From: Nomia melanderi
Taxonomy: Eukaryota > Arthropoda > Insecta > Hymenoptera > Halictidae
DNA: 64,000 nucleotides
Reading direction: 5' to 3'
NCBI RefSeq assembly: GCF_051020985.1
Contig: NC_135001.1
Span: 16,485,896-16,549,895 of the forward strand
The notes under the pieces: generated by a model
The model's database searches: none
Told to the model about the DNA's origin: nothing
The model's input: only the letters and a program-made list of their open reading frames with translations
Position numbers and translations under genes: made by a program
Shown here: piece by piece, positions 24,128-34,773 of the stretch
Position numbering within the stretch: position 1 is the stretch's first letter
How the letters are laid out: the number at the start of each line of letters is the position of its first letter

Positions 24128-24222
24128 GAGGGGCAAGGGAAGACGTCCACTCGCGGCGCTCGGCCCGATAGTGATGGCGGAATTAGTTTCCGCGCGTCTT
24201 TGTTACTGGCCGAGCCGCGAGC
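24128..24222 (+). repeat. GC-rich triplicated repeat, copy A
   Basis: This runs from GGGCAAGGGAAGACGTCCAC through GTCTTTGTTACTGGCCGAGC. It aligns over about 95 bp with copy B at 24398-24492 in the same orientation, and with copy C inverted at 24508-24592. It is GC-rich in contrast to the flanking DNA. Confidence 0.75.
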
Positions 24223-24349
24223 TGAGGTGGAGCGTGCGGCCGAGTCCCTTTGCCCTTCTTCACTTGGCCTCTGACCGGCTTGGTTCACGTGAGTAACGCA
24301 CTGTAGCTGTGCTCGTCGCTCTGGTCCTCGAGCTTCTCGGATTACATAC

Positions 24350-24642
24350 GAGTACAGCCTCTTCCCACCAGAAAACCGCTCGGTTGGTTATCCAGTTTGG
24401 GGGGCAAGGGGGGACGTCCACTCACCGTGCTCGGTTCGATTGTTATGGCGACTCAGTTTCGGCACGTCTTTGTTGCTGGCCGAGCCGCGGGATGAAGAAA
24501 TCAGAAGACGGCCAATGACATAGACGTGCCGAAACTGAGCCACCATAACAATCGGGCCGAGCGCGGCGAGTAGACGTCTTCCATTGCCACCAATCCAGAT
24601 AGCAGACAGAGCGGGTTCCAGATGAGAAGAGGCGAACTGTAC
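24350..24642. repeat. Large imperfect inverted repeat containing copies B and C
   Basis: The left arm, about 24350-24485, and the right arm, about 24508-24642, are complementary over roughly 135 bp. The core ATTGTTATGGCGACTCAGTT on the left pairs with AACTGAGCCACCATAACAAT on the right. The spacer is about 20 bp. A transcript would form a long hairpin. It may be a foldback-type element or an inverted duplication of the same GC-rich repeat as copy A. All three copies can be read to encode a LAALGPIVM-like peptide, but I see no conserved protein. Confidence 0.7.
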
Positions 24643-25833
24643 TCTCATCTGCAAAAATTCCAACAGTTCCACTCAATCGTGGTAGTTTCGAGCGTCGTTC
24701 CGTACAATATATAGAAACGAGTTTCTATGTATCTCTTTGTCTAATAACAGATATGGGCATGGGTGGAGTTAGTTTCCTTTGGGGTGGGGGTATGTACTAT
24801 ATAATTGTCACAATAGACTGATGAAACTTTCGCCGGGATGTGTACACGTAACTTGAGAAGATCGAGGGCTAATTGATGCAAGCCGAAGCGACGAACGTGC
24901 AACTATACTTGCGCTCTTTCACAGACGTGCTCATGTGTACAGAATTCAGTGGAATAGTACCAAAAGTTCTTCGCGATTATCTCGGAAACTAAAGCCTTCC
25001 GTGAGCAACGTATAAAGGAAAAAGTTGTTCAAAATCATGCATCCAACGATGTATTTAAAAATCGGCAGGTTCATCCGCGAAACCATATAATGTCTTTTAA
25101 CCTTCTTCCTTACTCCTTTCAACGCGTTACCGTTAAATATTAAAATTTGTGAAGATGTATAAATATAAAATAATGTAAATAAATATACCATATGTTACGT
25201 TATAAAACCAAATGTAACGTGTCACCTCAGTCAAGCCAGCAAGTCGTTCCCGTTTAATGACTGACTTTTTACGATAAATCGATCGATTTTTAATCATTAC
25301 ACTCGCTCGAATCATTTCGTTCGTTGTATTGCGGCATGACATTGTACAAGATGGAACCAAGGATACGTCAGTGGGTTTAATGTCTGCTCCGACCCCTCGT
25401 GAATTACCTCGCAGAGATTTATTAAAACCGTAAAGCAGAAGAAACGGCTCCGGCCGAGCGTGATGGTGCTCCCCGGTTGTTCCCTGTGTTGGAAAGTGGT
25501 GCTGTAAGCTCGCGGAGGAATGGGCAACAAAGAAAAGAGAACGAGCCTGTGCCTGACGTTAGTGAGCGTGGGGGCATTTTCTTGGTCAAGCTTGTCCGGT
25601 CACGCTGGATTAGTTCCCGTTTTCTAACTCGAGACGATGCAACCAGCCAATTAAACTGCCGTTAACCTTCCTCTGGTCCGTTGTTCCAGCTCCCCGGTTC
25701 GTTCCTCTATCCGTGGAAATGGACAGATATCCAGTTCCCAATGGTTCCACCCGCGCAGAGAAGAATCTAACGCAGTCTTTGAAGTCATCAAATTGCTCGA
25801 TTCTCTAACTCCGTCTTTCTGTTTTCTTTACCT
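24643..25833. other. Mixed non-coding stretch
   Basis: 24643-25200 is moderately AT-rich; 25300-25760 is GC-richer. Frames of 62-81 codons are present on both strands without recognisable products. No tRNA seen. Confidence 0.35.
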
Positions 25834-25925
25834 TTAATATTAGAACTACGTACCGGTCAAAAAGACTGGTTTCGATTGTTTTGGTTCGCGATTATTCATA
25901 TCTTAGAAACATTGAATACTCGAAA
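25834..25925 (-). mobile_element. Family 2B TTAA MITE fragment
   Basis: TTAA at 25834-25837 is followed by TATTAGAACTACGTACCGGT. It then matches the reverse complement of the right half of the complete copy at 61551-61764 (GGTTTCGATTG, CGCGATTATTCATATC). It is truncated before the opposite end, close to the family 1 copy at 25955. Confidence 0.6.
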
Positions 25926-25954
25926 TAATCTTGACAATAACCTTTGTCTTACAA

Positions 25955-26200
25955 TTAACCCTTTGTCTTGCAATAACGTGTGAGACTCGCGGTGAAGATT
26001 TTAAACAGAATTTAACAAATATAAAAATAACTCAACTCTTGTGAATTCAAACGAAATGTTATGTTTCCATTATTAATTATTATAGTTTGGAACAAAGGTG
26101 GATATAACATATGCATACAATTTTTCTCTTTCTTCAATAAATTATTAACGACAAAGTTGTTGATCGCAGTTAAGAAATAAATCATAAGGTACGGGTTTAA
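25955..26200 (-). mobile_element. Family 1 TTAA MITE, full length
   Basis: TTAA occurs at both ends (25955-25958 and 26197-26200). The left side reads CCCTTTGTCTTGCAATAACG and GAGACTCGCGGTGAAGATTT. The right side reads GTTAAGAAATAAATCATAAG. These are the complement of the ends at 47805-48052. 246 bp including flanks, no coding capacity. Confidence 0.8.
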
Positions 26201-26527
26201 GTCAGGTGATTATTACTATATATATATTTACAAAGTAGTACACAAATCAGTACCTTTGGAATCCGCGAGCAAGTGACTGGACAGGCATGCTCTAACGTTT
26301 CATTCTCCCACTCCGTATAGCAACTCAACAATGTGTTAATAAAACCGCAATAGTAAAGTGACGATATAGAAAGAAACTAAAATTAACCTATAAACTGAAA
26401 TGAACTCATGAGCTAGAAGAATGTCCTCTTTATGAGTTGTTAAAGCTTTTAAGTGTTATGGGACAGATATACGGAAACACGATAGAATAAAGCACACAGA
26501 ATAACGTTGAAGTTTAAATGCTTTTAA
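26201..26527. other. Short AT-rich non-coding stretch
   Basis: AT-rich, no feature beyond the MITE on its left and a candidate open frame on its right. Confidence 0.3.
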
Positions 26528-26572
26528 TTGGAGAGGAATGATAAAGCTACAATCATTATACAGCAAACTATG

Positions 26573-26953
26573 GAGTTTATGTTTATCCTTTTTATAAATT
26601 GTGAACATTCAGTAACCAAGTATTTTAAAGCTGTGGTGTTATTATTGTTGCTAATTTTTGTTTATAAAAGCATATACAATGTAAGTGTTGCATCTCTGGC
26701 TATGAAGAATCCAAAAATGCCACCCTACAGTTCTCTTCTTCATTACATTAAAATTAAAATTCCATCGTTAATTAAAACCGAAGAAAACATTTCTGCAATT
26801 GGAAGCGTTCATTTCCCTTCAGTTAGCGTTTCACCTTATTTAAAAGGTGTCTTTCAAGAACACTTTTTCAAAAACGTAAACTTTTACCAACAATTAAAAG
26901 TGAAAAAAGACAATTTGATCGAAAAAGAGAAAGAGCTATCGAACAATACGTAA
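26573..26953 (+). CDS. Candidate small membrane-anchored protein, unrecognised
   Basis: An open frame using the ATG at 26570-26572 region; an upstream ATG at 26528 would add 14 residues. The product of about 127 residues has a short N-terminus, then a strong hydrophobic segment (AVVLLLLLIFVY) at about residues 22-35. A lysine-rich, serine-containing polar tail follows, ending in a charged KEKEL stretch. This suggests a type II membrane anchor or signal anchor. I recognise no family. In AT-rich DNA an open frame this long is unusual but can occur by chance in 64 kb. No clear splice sites or promoter support it. Confidence 0.22.
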   Translation, partial: EFMFILFINCEHSVTKYFKAVVLLLLLIFVYKSIYNVSVASLAMKNPKMPPYSSLLHYIKIKIPSLIKTEENISAIGSVHFPSVSVSPYLKGVFQEHFFKNVNFYQQLKVKKDNLIEKEKELSNNT

Positions 26954-26956
26954 CAT

Positions 26957-27948
26957 TGGAGGCGAACAAAATTCTAACAAAGTTTTACTCGGCGCAGCCA
27001 TTCGGTTGCATCTTCTTCTATTCAGAAGAAGGAAGCGAATGCATAGAGAGTTCGACGAAATCTACAAAGCACGCGGCGAATGATCGACATCGAGATGTTC
27101 GCGGGGATCTCGAGAGTCAGGAGGCAAAGCGTAGTCGGGGTAACGAGGGAACTTATCCCGACGCGATTGCGGGAGTTATATGTGGGATATTCGGTGACGC
27201 GACGACTTTTTCAGGAACGTCAATATATTTGTCCTGGTGTGTACTTTGCTTCGTCTTATCTCGTTCTCTTTCCGCGTAAACTCAAGTAAAGTAAAGCAGT
27301 GGCTGGCTGCCAGCCAACCCGAGTTTTTTAGTCGCGAAGACGAAGCGCCGCGCGGAACGTTACAACCCATTGCACACGCCAAATCGTTTCTGGTGCCTGG
27401 TGCACCAAGCCAAGTCCCTGCCCACCTACCTATCCCTAATGTCACAACATTATTCGACATACGGGAATGCGAAACTTGTTTCTTCGACGATAATTATCCA
27501 CTTGTCCAGTCTGCGGGGAAGATCAACCCCACGGTCCTCGGACCTCCTTCTTCCACAGCCACGCACTCGCGAAAGCACCGGTTTATGTCGCCGTGAAAGT
27601 TCTTTGAAACATACCGCCGATTAGATGCAGATGTCGGGGTCCTGGATTCACCGCAGTTAAAAACAGAAGTAGTTCGCTAGATAGTTCGGGATATTCTTTT
27701 ATGTTATTCGCAGTTTTTAGATACTGTTTCTAATGCTCAGCTTTTGAACAATTGAAGGTAACTATCATTGGACTTTATGTGAATAATATAACATACGAAA
27801 ATTGTGGACTGGTAATCAGTAACATAAATCTCTTCTCTTTGCTAACTTTTACTGCGGGAAAAATGTGTAGTCATTACTATGCAATAACACGGATAAAACA
27901 TTGTTGAATTTATATAGTGCTGACATTTACTTATTCTAGTAATTGAGC
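26957..27948. other. GC-richer stretch downstream of the candidate frame
   Basis: 26990-27640 is GC-richer, with overlapping plus-strand frames of 107, 119 and 84 codons and an antisense 94-codon frame. None is recognisable. 27640-27948 is AT-rich. Confidence 0.3.
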
Positions 27949-28090
27949 TTAACAGTAAAACTACTGAACAGTCAAATGGACTTTTCTATAGAAATTCCAA
28001 GAGTGCATATATTGAGATTTTTATTAAACAATTGGAATGAACAATTAAAAGGCAGAAATCAGGAATGGGTCATTTTTAGCGTTTTGCTTG
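27949..28090 (+). mobile_element. Family 2A TTAA MITE, internally deleted
   Basis: TTAA at 27949-27952 is followed by CAGTAAAACTACTGAACAGT and CTATAGAAATTCCAAGAGTG, as in the copy at 42757. The distal part AGAAATCAGGAATGGGTCAT also matches. The right terminus is decayed near 28090. Confidence 0.6.
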
Positions 28091-30300
28091 ATTCGCTTGC
28101 TTCGCTTAAAGCGAAAATTGTAGAAAAATAGGATTAAGGTCTACGAAATTCAAATCAGGATTACTTTAATATAAAACAGAGCTGCCGCCACCTGAACGAC
28201 GATGGTTCTCGTTACATTGTAATAATACAGAGAGTCGAAATATCCGAGGCAAGATAAATATACAGCTATTCATCACGGTAAGATAGAAGGATGAGGAAGT
28301 TCTTGGACGATTAAAGGGCAGAATATTAATTTGATTCTTCTGCAGATTAAATGTTATTGAATATAGAACCGCATTTGGTAATTTACGTTTGAGGGAACAC
28401 GCTATTTACAAAACTTCATCACCTAACATTATGCCCCTTGTGGCTCTTATCTCCCCTAGACCCAACGTGCTTTCGTCTTCACGCTTTATGTAATTTATGA
28501 GACCTCCTTTATATCTGTTCCATTCGTGATACATATAAATTCTATTTAACGAGAGTGACATTTATTGTTTCTCCACTATGAAATACACGAAGAAGGGGTA
28601 TTGTACATGTTACGGTACATGTCCCGGTAAGATTTAAAATTGTTTTCTGCGCAGCAGAGCTTTTAGAGACTAACATTTCTCCTATTGCAAGTTAAAAATG
28701 CATTGTTAAAGCATTGTTAAATTTTATTTCTTATCGTGTGTACACAGCGGAACTTCAATCATTTGCAATGTGTACACATCCTTGAAATATTATACCACAG
28801 AAAGTTAGTAATATTTGATATCTTTTGATCGAGATAACAGTACTTAATACAGTTTAATTTTAATTTTAATTTTAATTTTAATTTTAATTTTAATTTTAAT
28901 TTACTATTATAATTTACTAGTATATAGGTAAGTGCTACATGTGAAGAATACTAAATTTTAATTTTTTTAGTATCTCTTAGAATATATTCATAATTTTTAT
29001 AAAGATGTATGATTGGTTTTTCATGTTCAAATATTTAACCGAAGTAAAAACGTAAAAGATAAAAAATTATTTCACTATATTAATTTAGTAAATAATTTTG
29101 CTAAAATACGTTTTATTCTAAGATTTAGTATTGATGTAATAAACCACATTTGATTTTATAAAACACGAAGGAAATTCCATGAAATATGCAATCTTCATGA
29201 AATTACTTTTCTCTGTAACGGAGATACAAGGTGCTGCATATATTACTTGTTGAAAATCTTATATGTCCGTTAAAACTAAACTACGGATCTGCGAGAAAAT
29301 TTGAATTCTTAAGAACATAACCTAGAAAAATATAATTACTGTAAATGATGATTTTTCCTGACAAATATTATAATAGGAACTATACTTTAAATATTCGATA
29401 TATTTTTTCGTATCCTGTATATTCCATGCAGTTTAGATATTCCCATAAGTGCACAAAAATCCGTAGTCTAGTTACAATGATTATTCAGTAAACATTCATT
29501 CAGATCCTAGCACAGAAACTTAAAAATGTTCTTTGTAATAAATTGTTATAACGTTGCTTTAACATCTAAGTTCATGATTAACGTGTAACGTTAACAGTCC
29601 AAAATTGTGTATACTATTTTGTGGCAATCAGATATTAAATAAGTTTTCGTTAGTTATTATCATTGCAGTTTAATACCATTGTCATATCACTATATACATA
29701 ACTTTGTATTATAGTGTTCCCCTCTTTGTCGTATTTTCTACATTCTAATATAACACGTTTCACGGTCAGTAGTGTTCTGCACTCTTCGCAGATGAGTGAT
29801 TACAGATGTTCTATTGCCAAATGTAATCGTGATTCATTTCACTGGTTGCGCTGGAATTAGATCACAAGATCTTGCCCTGTGAAAGTGTATTGCACGCGTG
29901 TCCATGCGTGGATTAATTTAGTGTTCCCCTGAGTATCTTGTATCACCGACAAGTACCGTAAATACGGCTATTTTAAATCTACATCCTGCAAAGGGTTGTA
30001 AATTGCGAAATAATTACGCTTGCCTGTACACCCCTGACTGAAAAGGGTCGGCTGGTACAGGGAACGGCAAAGGGGTGAAGGAGAATATTCTCCATGGTTT
30101 CGAGTGTACTACACCAGTCCGCTCCCCCTCGACGGAGATAATACTTCGTTTTGCAGAAAAATGTAATGGGTCCGTGGAACGTGTTACACGACCAACGAAG
30201 AAACTGTACGGTCATTTTCAAGAGCATTTCCTCCAAGAAATCTTTCTGTCTCAATAATCTTCGCAGAATGTTTTACTTACGGTAAATCGGAGACGACAAG
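28091..30300. other. AT-rich non-coding stretch
   Basis: Long AT-rich stretch containing the hexamer array at 28853. GC rises near 29860-30250, where antisense frames of 91 and 60 codons occur without domains. A CAAAGGG at 29989 resembles a decayed TTAA-element end (GGGTTGTAA). Confidence 0.35.
28853..28903 (+). repeat. (TTTTAA)n hexamer microsatellite
   Basis: Eight near-perfect copies of the 6-bp unit TTTTAA in a row, flanked by AT-rich sequence. Confidence 0.9.
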
Positions 30301-31905
30301 TTTCAGAACATCTTCTACCTTCACATTCAATTTAAAGTAGGTTAGTAAAATCAATATAAAATATATCGAAAAGAATATGGTAGACAAATGATTAAACCAA
30401 GAGTTTAGAATTGAATTAAACGAGGACTGTCATTTAACATCTAATGGTTCTAATATTTTACATATCTTCCTCCTTGCCTTGATAATATTTCGAATTCATC
30501 TTTTGTCTTCAATTTTGGGGCTAATTTTGAAAATCCTAATCATAGACAATATTTGAAAGGAAAATAAAATGTAATCAGTATAAAAATTAATATAATGTAA
30601 AGAGAAATACAGTATAGTAATATAAAGAAATTCTCACAAAATTAACTGTGAAATATTCTCGCAGTAATGTTACAGTTCTACATCTTTATGCATTATTATA
30701 CATTAATGTACGAGAATATGAAGGTTAATTTCAGAACCATTCTACAAAGGGATAAGGCAAAAAAGTTCGCATTATACGTGAAACAAAATTCCTGTAAAGA
30801 CCGTCCTCCAGTTCCGCTCGTATCCCTCGAAACATCAAAGTTAACATTCTTTGCTGCCGGTTCTTTTCGCTTAAATCTTCCATTTCGAAATTAATTTGCA
30901 CAGGCGCGCCGCGCAGCAACAAATTTCCCGATCATAAAAGTTCCCTCGCGAAAAACACGCTTTACTTTCGTTAATTATCATTCCTCCGGCCGAAGTTTCG
31001 AGCGAGGTACTCGGGAGGACAACCGCTTCTTGTACTTTTTGCTGGAATTTTTCGCCGGCAAATACTGGATGTGTTTACACTGCCCGATTTCCCGGTAAGT
31101 TCGTCAAACGATTTGTTTGTGAATGCGGAATGCGGGGAAATCTTACAGAAGAACTTTGTCACGGTGCTTTCACGAGTGAGATCGTTCCCTCCGTTTCGGC
31201 GGGGCTAAGCTCGACCGACGCGGCGGGATAGTGGGACAGCAGGGAACTAGGAACGGGGAAATGGGAAGAGCAAAAGAAAAGCAAGGAAAGGGCACACCTC
31301 CGCCGTACGTTTCAATTTGCGAGGCAATATTTTTAGCGCGCGCTGGCTAAGTTCGGTGTTTTATAAGGTCGTTACCAAGGTTGCGCTAATCTTCACCCTA
31401 GCCGCAAGCTTCTGGCAAAGTGCCCGCCGGCAAAATATTGTTTCACTGGTCTTATCTGAGCTGCATCTCAGTCGACCCTCTTACTACAAAAGGAAACTCC
31501 TATCCGCGTTTACAGTGTCGGGCTGCAGGTACCAGGAATTTCATATTCTCAAAGTGAAAAATTTACTGTATTCCGGGGCAAACCGGCTTGCGGGACACGG
31601 GAAACGAGAGGTTGTAGAGATACAAAGACCTTTGTAAAATAAGCAAATTACGACTACCCCACCTGAGATATCTTGTTCCGAGGGCGTCTTCGCAGCCGTG
31701 TACGACGGTCGTTTATTATTCATTAAATCGTAAATAATGAAACGCTTCCTTGAAAATTTAACGTATGTGAATGAGCCACGAGTGTTTCTGAATTACGTGC
31801 CGTCGCTCACGTGAGATTATTTTAATCCTTGAATGAGAACAGGTGCGGGTGAGACCTGTTATTTCAACGGAAATGTTCAGTTTCGTAAATGTTGCAGTGA
31901 CTTTC
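30301..31905. other. AT-rich stretch then GC-rich island (30900-31720)
   Basis: 30301-30760 is AT-rich. The island carries frames of 60-106 codons on both strands without recognisable products. 31720-31905 is mixed and ends at the next MITE. Confidence 0.35.
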
Positions 31906-32114
31906 TTAACCCGTTGCCCTATGATTTCGTTCCCAATTGTGTTCAACAGAGATATTTTATATCTTTGATTATATGTATACGTTTACATTACAATTAATAA
32001 TAGAAAAATAACAATCAATTCGGACTTGGAAGAATTAAGTGATATTTATATTTGTTAAATTGTGTTTGAAATCTTCACCACCAGTCTGACATGACATTGT
32101 AGGGCAGGGATACT
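31906..32114 (+). mobile_element. Family 1 TTAA MITE
   Basis: TTAA at 31906-31909 then CCCGTTGCCCTATGATTTCG. The right end CAGTCTGACATGACATTGTA and GGGCAGGGA match the family. The final TTAA is changed to ATAC. About 209 bp. Confidence 0.75.
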
Positions 32115-34410
32115 GAATTTTATAAATATTATTTTGTAAATTTTTAGGGCGGTGCAATTGCACGAACATGAATCCCAATTATCTATTTATAAATCTTCGA
32201 TTGCCAAGATCTAAATGGACAAACATCAACTTTTTTAGGGACAATAGCATAAATTGTACAATAAGTGCTCGTAAACCTACTGTTAAATAATTTACATACT
32301 CGTAATGTAAGTTTCATTCATTCAGGAAGGTCAATAATAGTCATGGTAAGAATTCTCATTACTTGATTCCATATTGGAAAATAAGTTGAAACTCTAAGGT
32401 AATTTCTGTCTATAACTAACTTTATTTTTGTAGAAATTAAATTTGAATTCTTCCTGTTATTGGAAGCTGAATTTTGTGTGTTCATTATAAACGTAGGTAT
32501 TATTAGAAAGAACGTGTGTGTACCAAGCGAATTTTCGTCGTTGAAACTGGAACATGTTATACGAAAAATATTATTTTACACTTTTATTTCCTTTTTGTTC
32601 GAGGAATTAATTCGCCCGTGTTTGCACAATCGTTACCACAGAATCCTGCGTGAGTGCAAAAATTGTCTAGAAACTCGGCTTATAACATATAACGGCAATA
32701 ACGGTATTCTATATAAAGTAATTTCATTTTTTCCGTTGGTCAGGCACAAGTTATCGTTGAAAACAAATTATTAAATAGTTTACTATCTCTGTCTGAGATA
32801 TTTCAATAATATGTAAATAACCATCAGGTTAATTGTAAATTAAGTTCATAACAGTATATAAGAAGTTGTAAACGATTGACAATTTCAGAAAATCAATTTT
32901 GTATACATATTTTTATATGTAATCATTTGGAAAAAGTTATGGAGCAAGTTATATGTATATTTTTTAAATAAGTTATTATATTCAATATAAAACGTTTCAA
33001 ATAGTACAGTAGCTTGATGAAAACGTTATAAAAATTTTTCTCAAAATTACTTTTTCCTTTTCGTTAAAAACTCTCCCTATAAATATACACAATGTCATTC
33101 TTCATTTTCGATCAAAACAAAAGCACACAGAAAACGATAAGAAACGTAACATCCCGCTGTGATTTCTCGTTTTATCGCGAATGTCTTTAACGATCCTCGA
33201 GAATGTGGCCGGTACGCGTTTAACGCTTTTAACACGCAAAGTCACGTGGCGTAATAAAAACGCCGTTTTGAATTTCCTCCCCGGATTTAGCTGCTTAACC
33301 TCAGCAGGGGAGGTTGTTCTTAGTGGGTCTGGGCTCGCGTGCCTCCTACAGCTTCTCCTCCTATTCTTCTTCCTCTTTATCGTGCCGTTGGGGCGAGCAG
33401 GAGGTATACAATTACTCAGAGAATGGAAAGCTTGAAGAGCACGAGAGAAAGACAGAGGGCAACGGAACAAGAGAGAAAAACAGAGACAGCAAAAGGGTAA
33501 TAGGCGCAATGGCGCGTTTACACGTGGCATTCGCCCCGCTAATGCGGTACTCGTCGCCGAGTACCATCCTCCGGTTTCTCTTCTTTGCCTCCTACCTTTT
33601 TTCCACCCTCGAATGGCGGAAGCACGAAGACAGACCGTTGCGTACGCGTAGCCTCCGGTCGGGACGAACGGCGACGACTATGAGGACCTTCGCATTCGTC
33701 TATTCACTTTATCCCATCGAATCAGTTATATGACCCATGAAAGAAGTCTTTATCTCACTCGCAATTAGTTGCAGCCATAATGAGTTCTCGTGAAACTCGT
33801 AAATCCTGATAGGATTACAAACGGATGCTCGGTAACGTTGCAGCCCGCTTACCGGCAAGAGCGATTTACCACCGCAATCCCCTCTCCGGAAACCCAGTGC
33901 CTATCGAGTGAATCCTCCTCTTCCCTTCTGCTTTTTTCCCTCCCTCTATCCTCTTTTACGTCTTTTTCTTTTGAACAATTTTCAATGATCGTGACATACA
34001 TGAAGCGAAACCCGATACCCGGAGTCCGTACCCGGCAAGATATTACGGCGAACCCGCGCCGTCACGTCGCTCGGAGTTTAATGATCGCGGATATCTCGCA
34101 AACATCACGTACCACGAAATACGCGAACGTGACCATAACGTCAAATGATCGCGGCCGCCCTTCCTTGCTGCCCGGAATTCGGGGACCAAAAGTTGAGACA
34201 CGAGCCGACCCCGGGCACGAATGTTCGGAATCCAAATAAATATCGTGACCATACGTCGACGTTTCTTTACGGGCTCCAATTACGGGATGATTTATCTATC
34301 CGCGACAAGGTGTGCGAAACTTCGTCTCCCGCCGGAATAAAAAGTACGATATACAATTGCTGGGCACTGTTCTAATAATTTCGGGAGAAAATAAAATCGA
34401 GATAGAGTAT
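32115..34410. other. AT-rich stretch then large GC-rich island (33100-34380)
   Basis: 32115-33090 is AT-rich. The 104-codon plus-strand frame 32460-32774 has no recognised similarity. The island contains antisense-overlapping frames of 139-149 codons and pyrimidine tracts at 33345-33380 and 33910-33965. No gene is supported. Confidence 0.35.
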
Positions 34411-34773
34411 TTAACCCTTTGCAATCGAAGCTTCTTTTCACTGATATTACCAGCAACTTGAAGATTTTAAAAGTTGTAGATAATTCAGGTAAGCACATAC
34501 TGGTGTAATTGTATCAATCAACGTCGACGTAAGCACTTACCAAATATTGTTTATAAAATTCAACGTGCATCAATTTGAGGCGTTCCGTAAACCTAGTCTC
34601 AATAGAAAATGCACATTAACATACAAATAAATGATACGATGAAAAAAAGGTCATAGATGTATCTTACCGTTTTTTATCGATTATTTTATCGAATATATTT
34701 AATGCCAAAATTGTACACTTGGTAACAAGTTTTAAATGGCTCTGCTCCGGAGTCCTCGAGTGCAAAGGATTAA
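34411..34773. mobile_element. TTAA element, 363 bp, GCACTCGAG-type ends
   Basis: The left end is TTAACCCTTTGCAATCGAAG (34411). The right end is CCTCGAGTGCAAAGGATTAA, running to 34773. As inverted repeats they match at 17 of about 20 positions. TTAA occurs at both outer ends. The interior is AT-rich and non-coding. A solo right end of the same type (CTCGAGTGCAAAGGGTTAA) lies at 45416-45434. Confidence 0.65.

Noticed and set aside
28853..28903. Possible CRISPR-like or satellite array
   Set aside because: The repeat unit is 6 bp with no spacers; it is a microsatellite.
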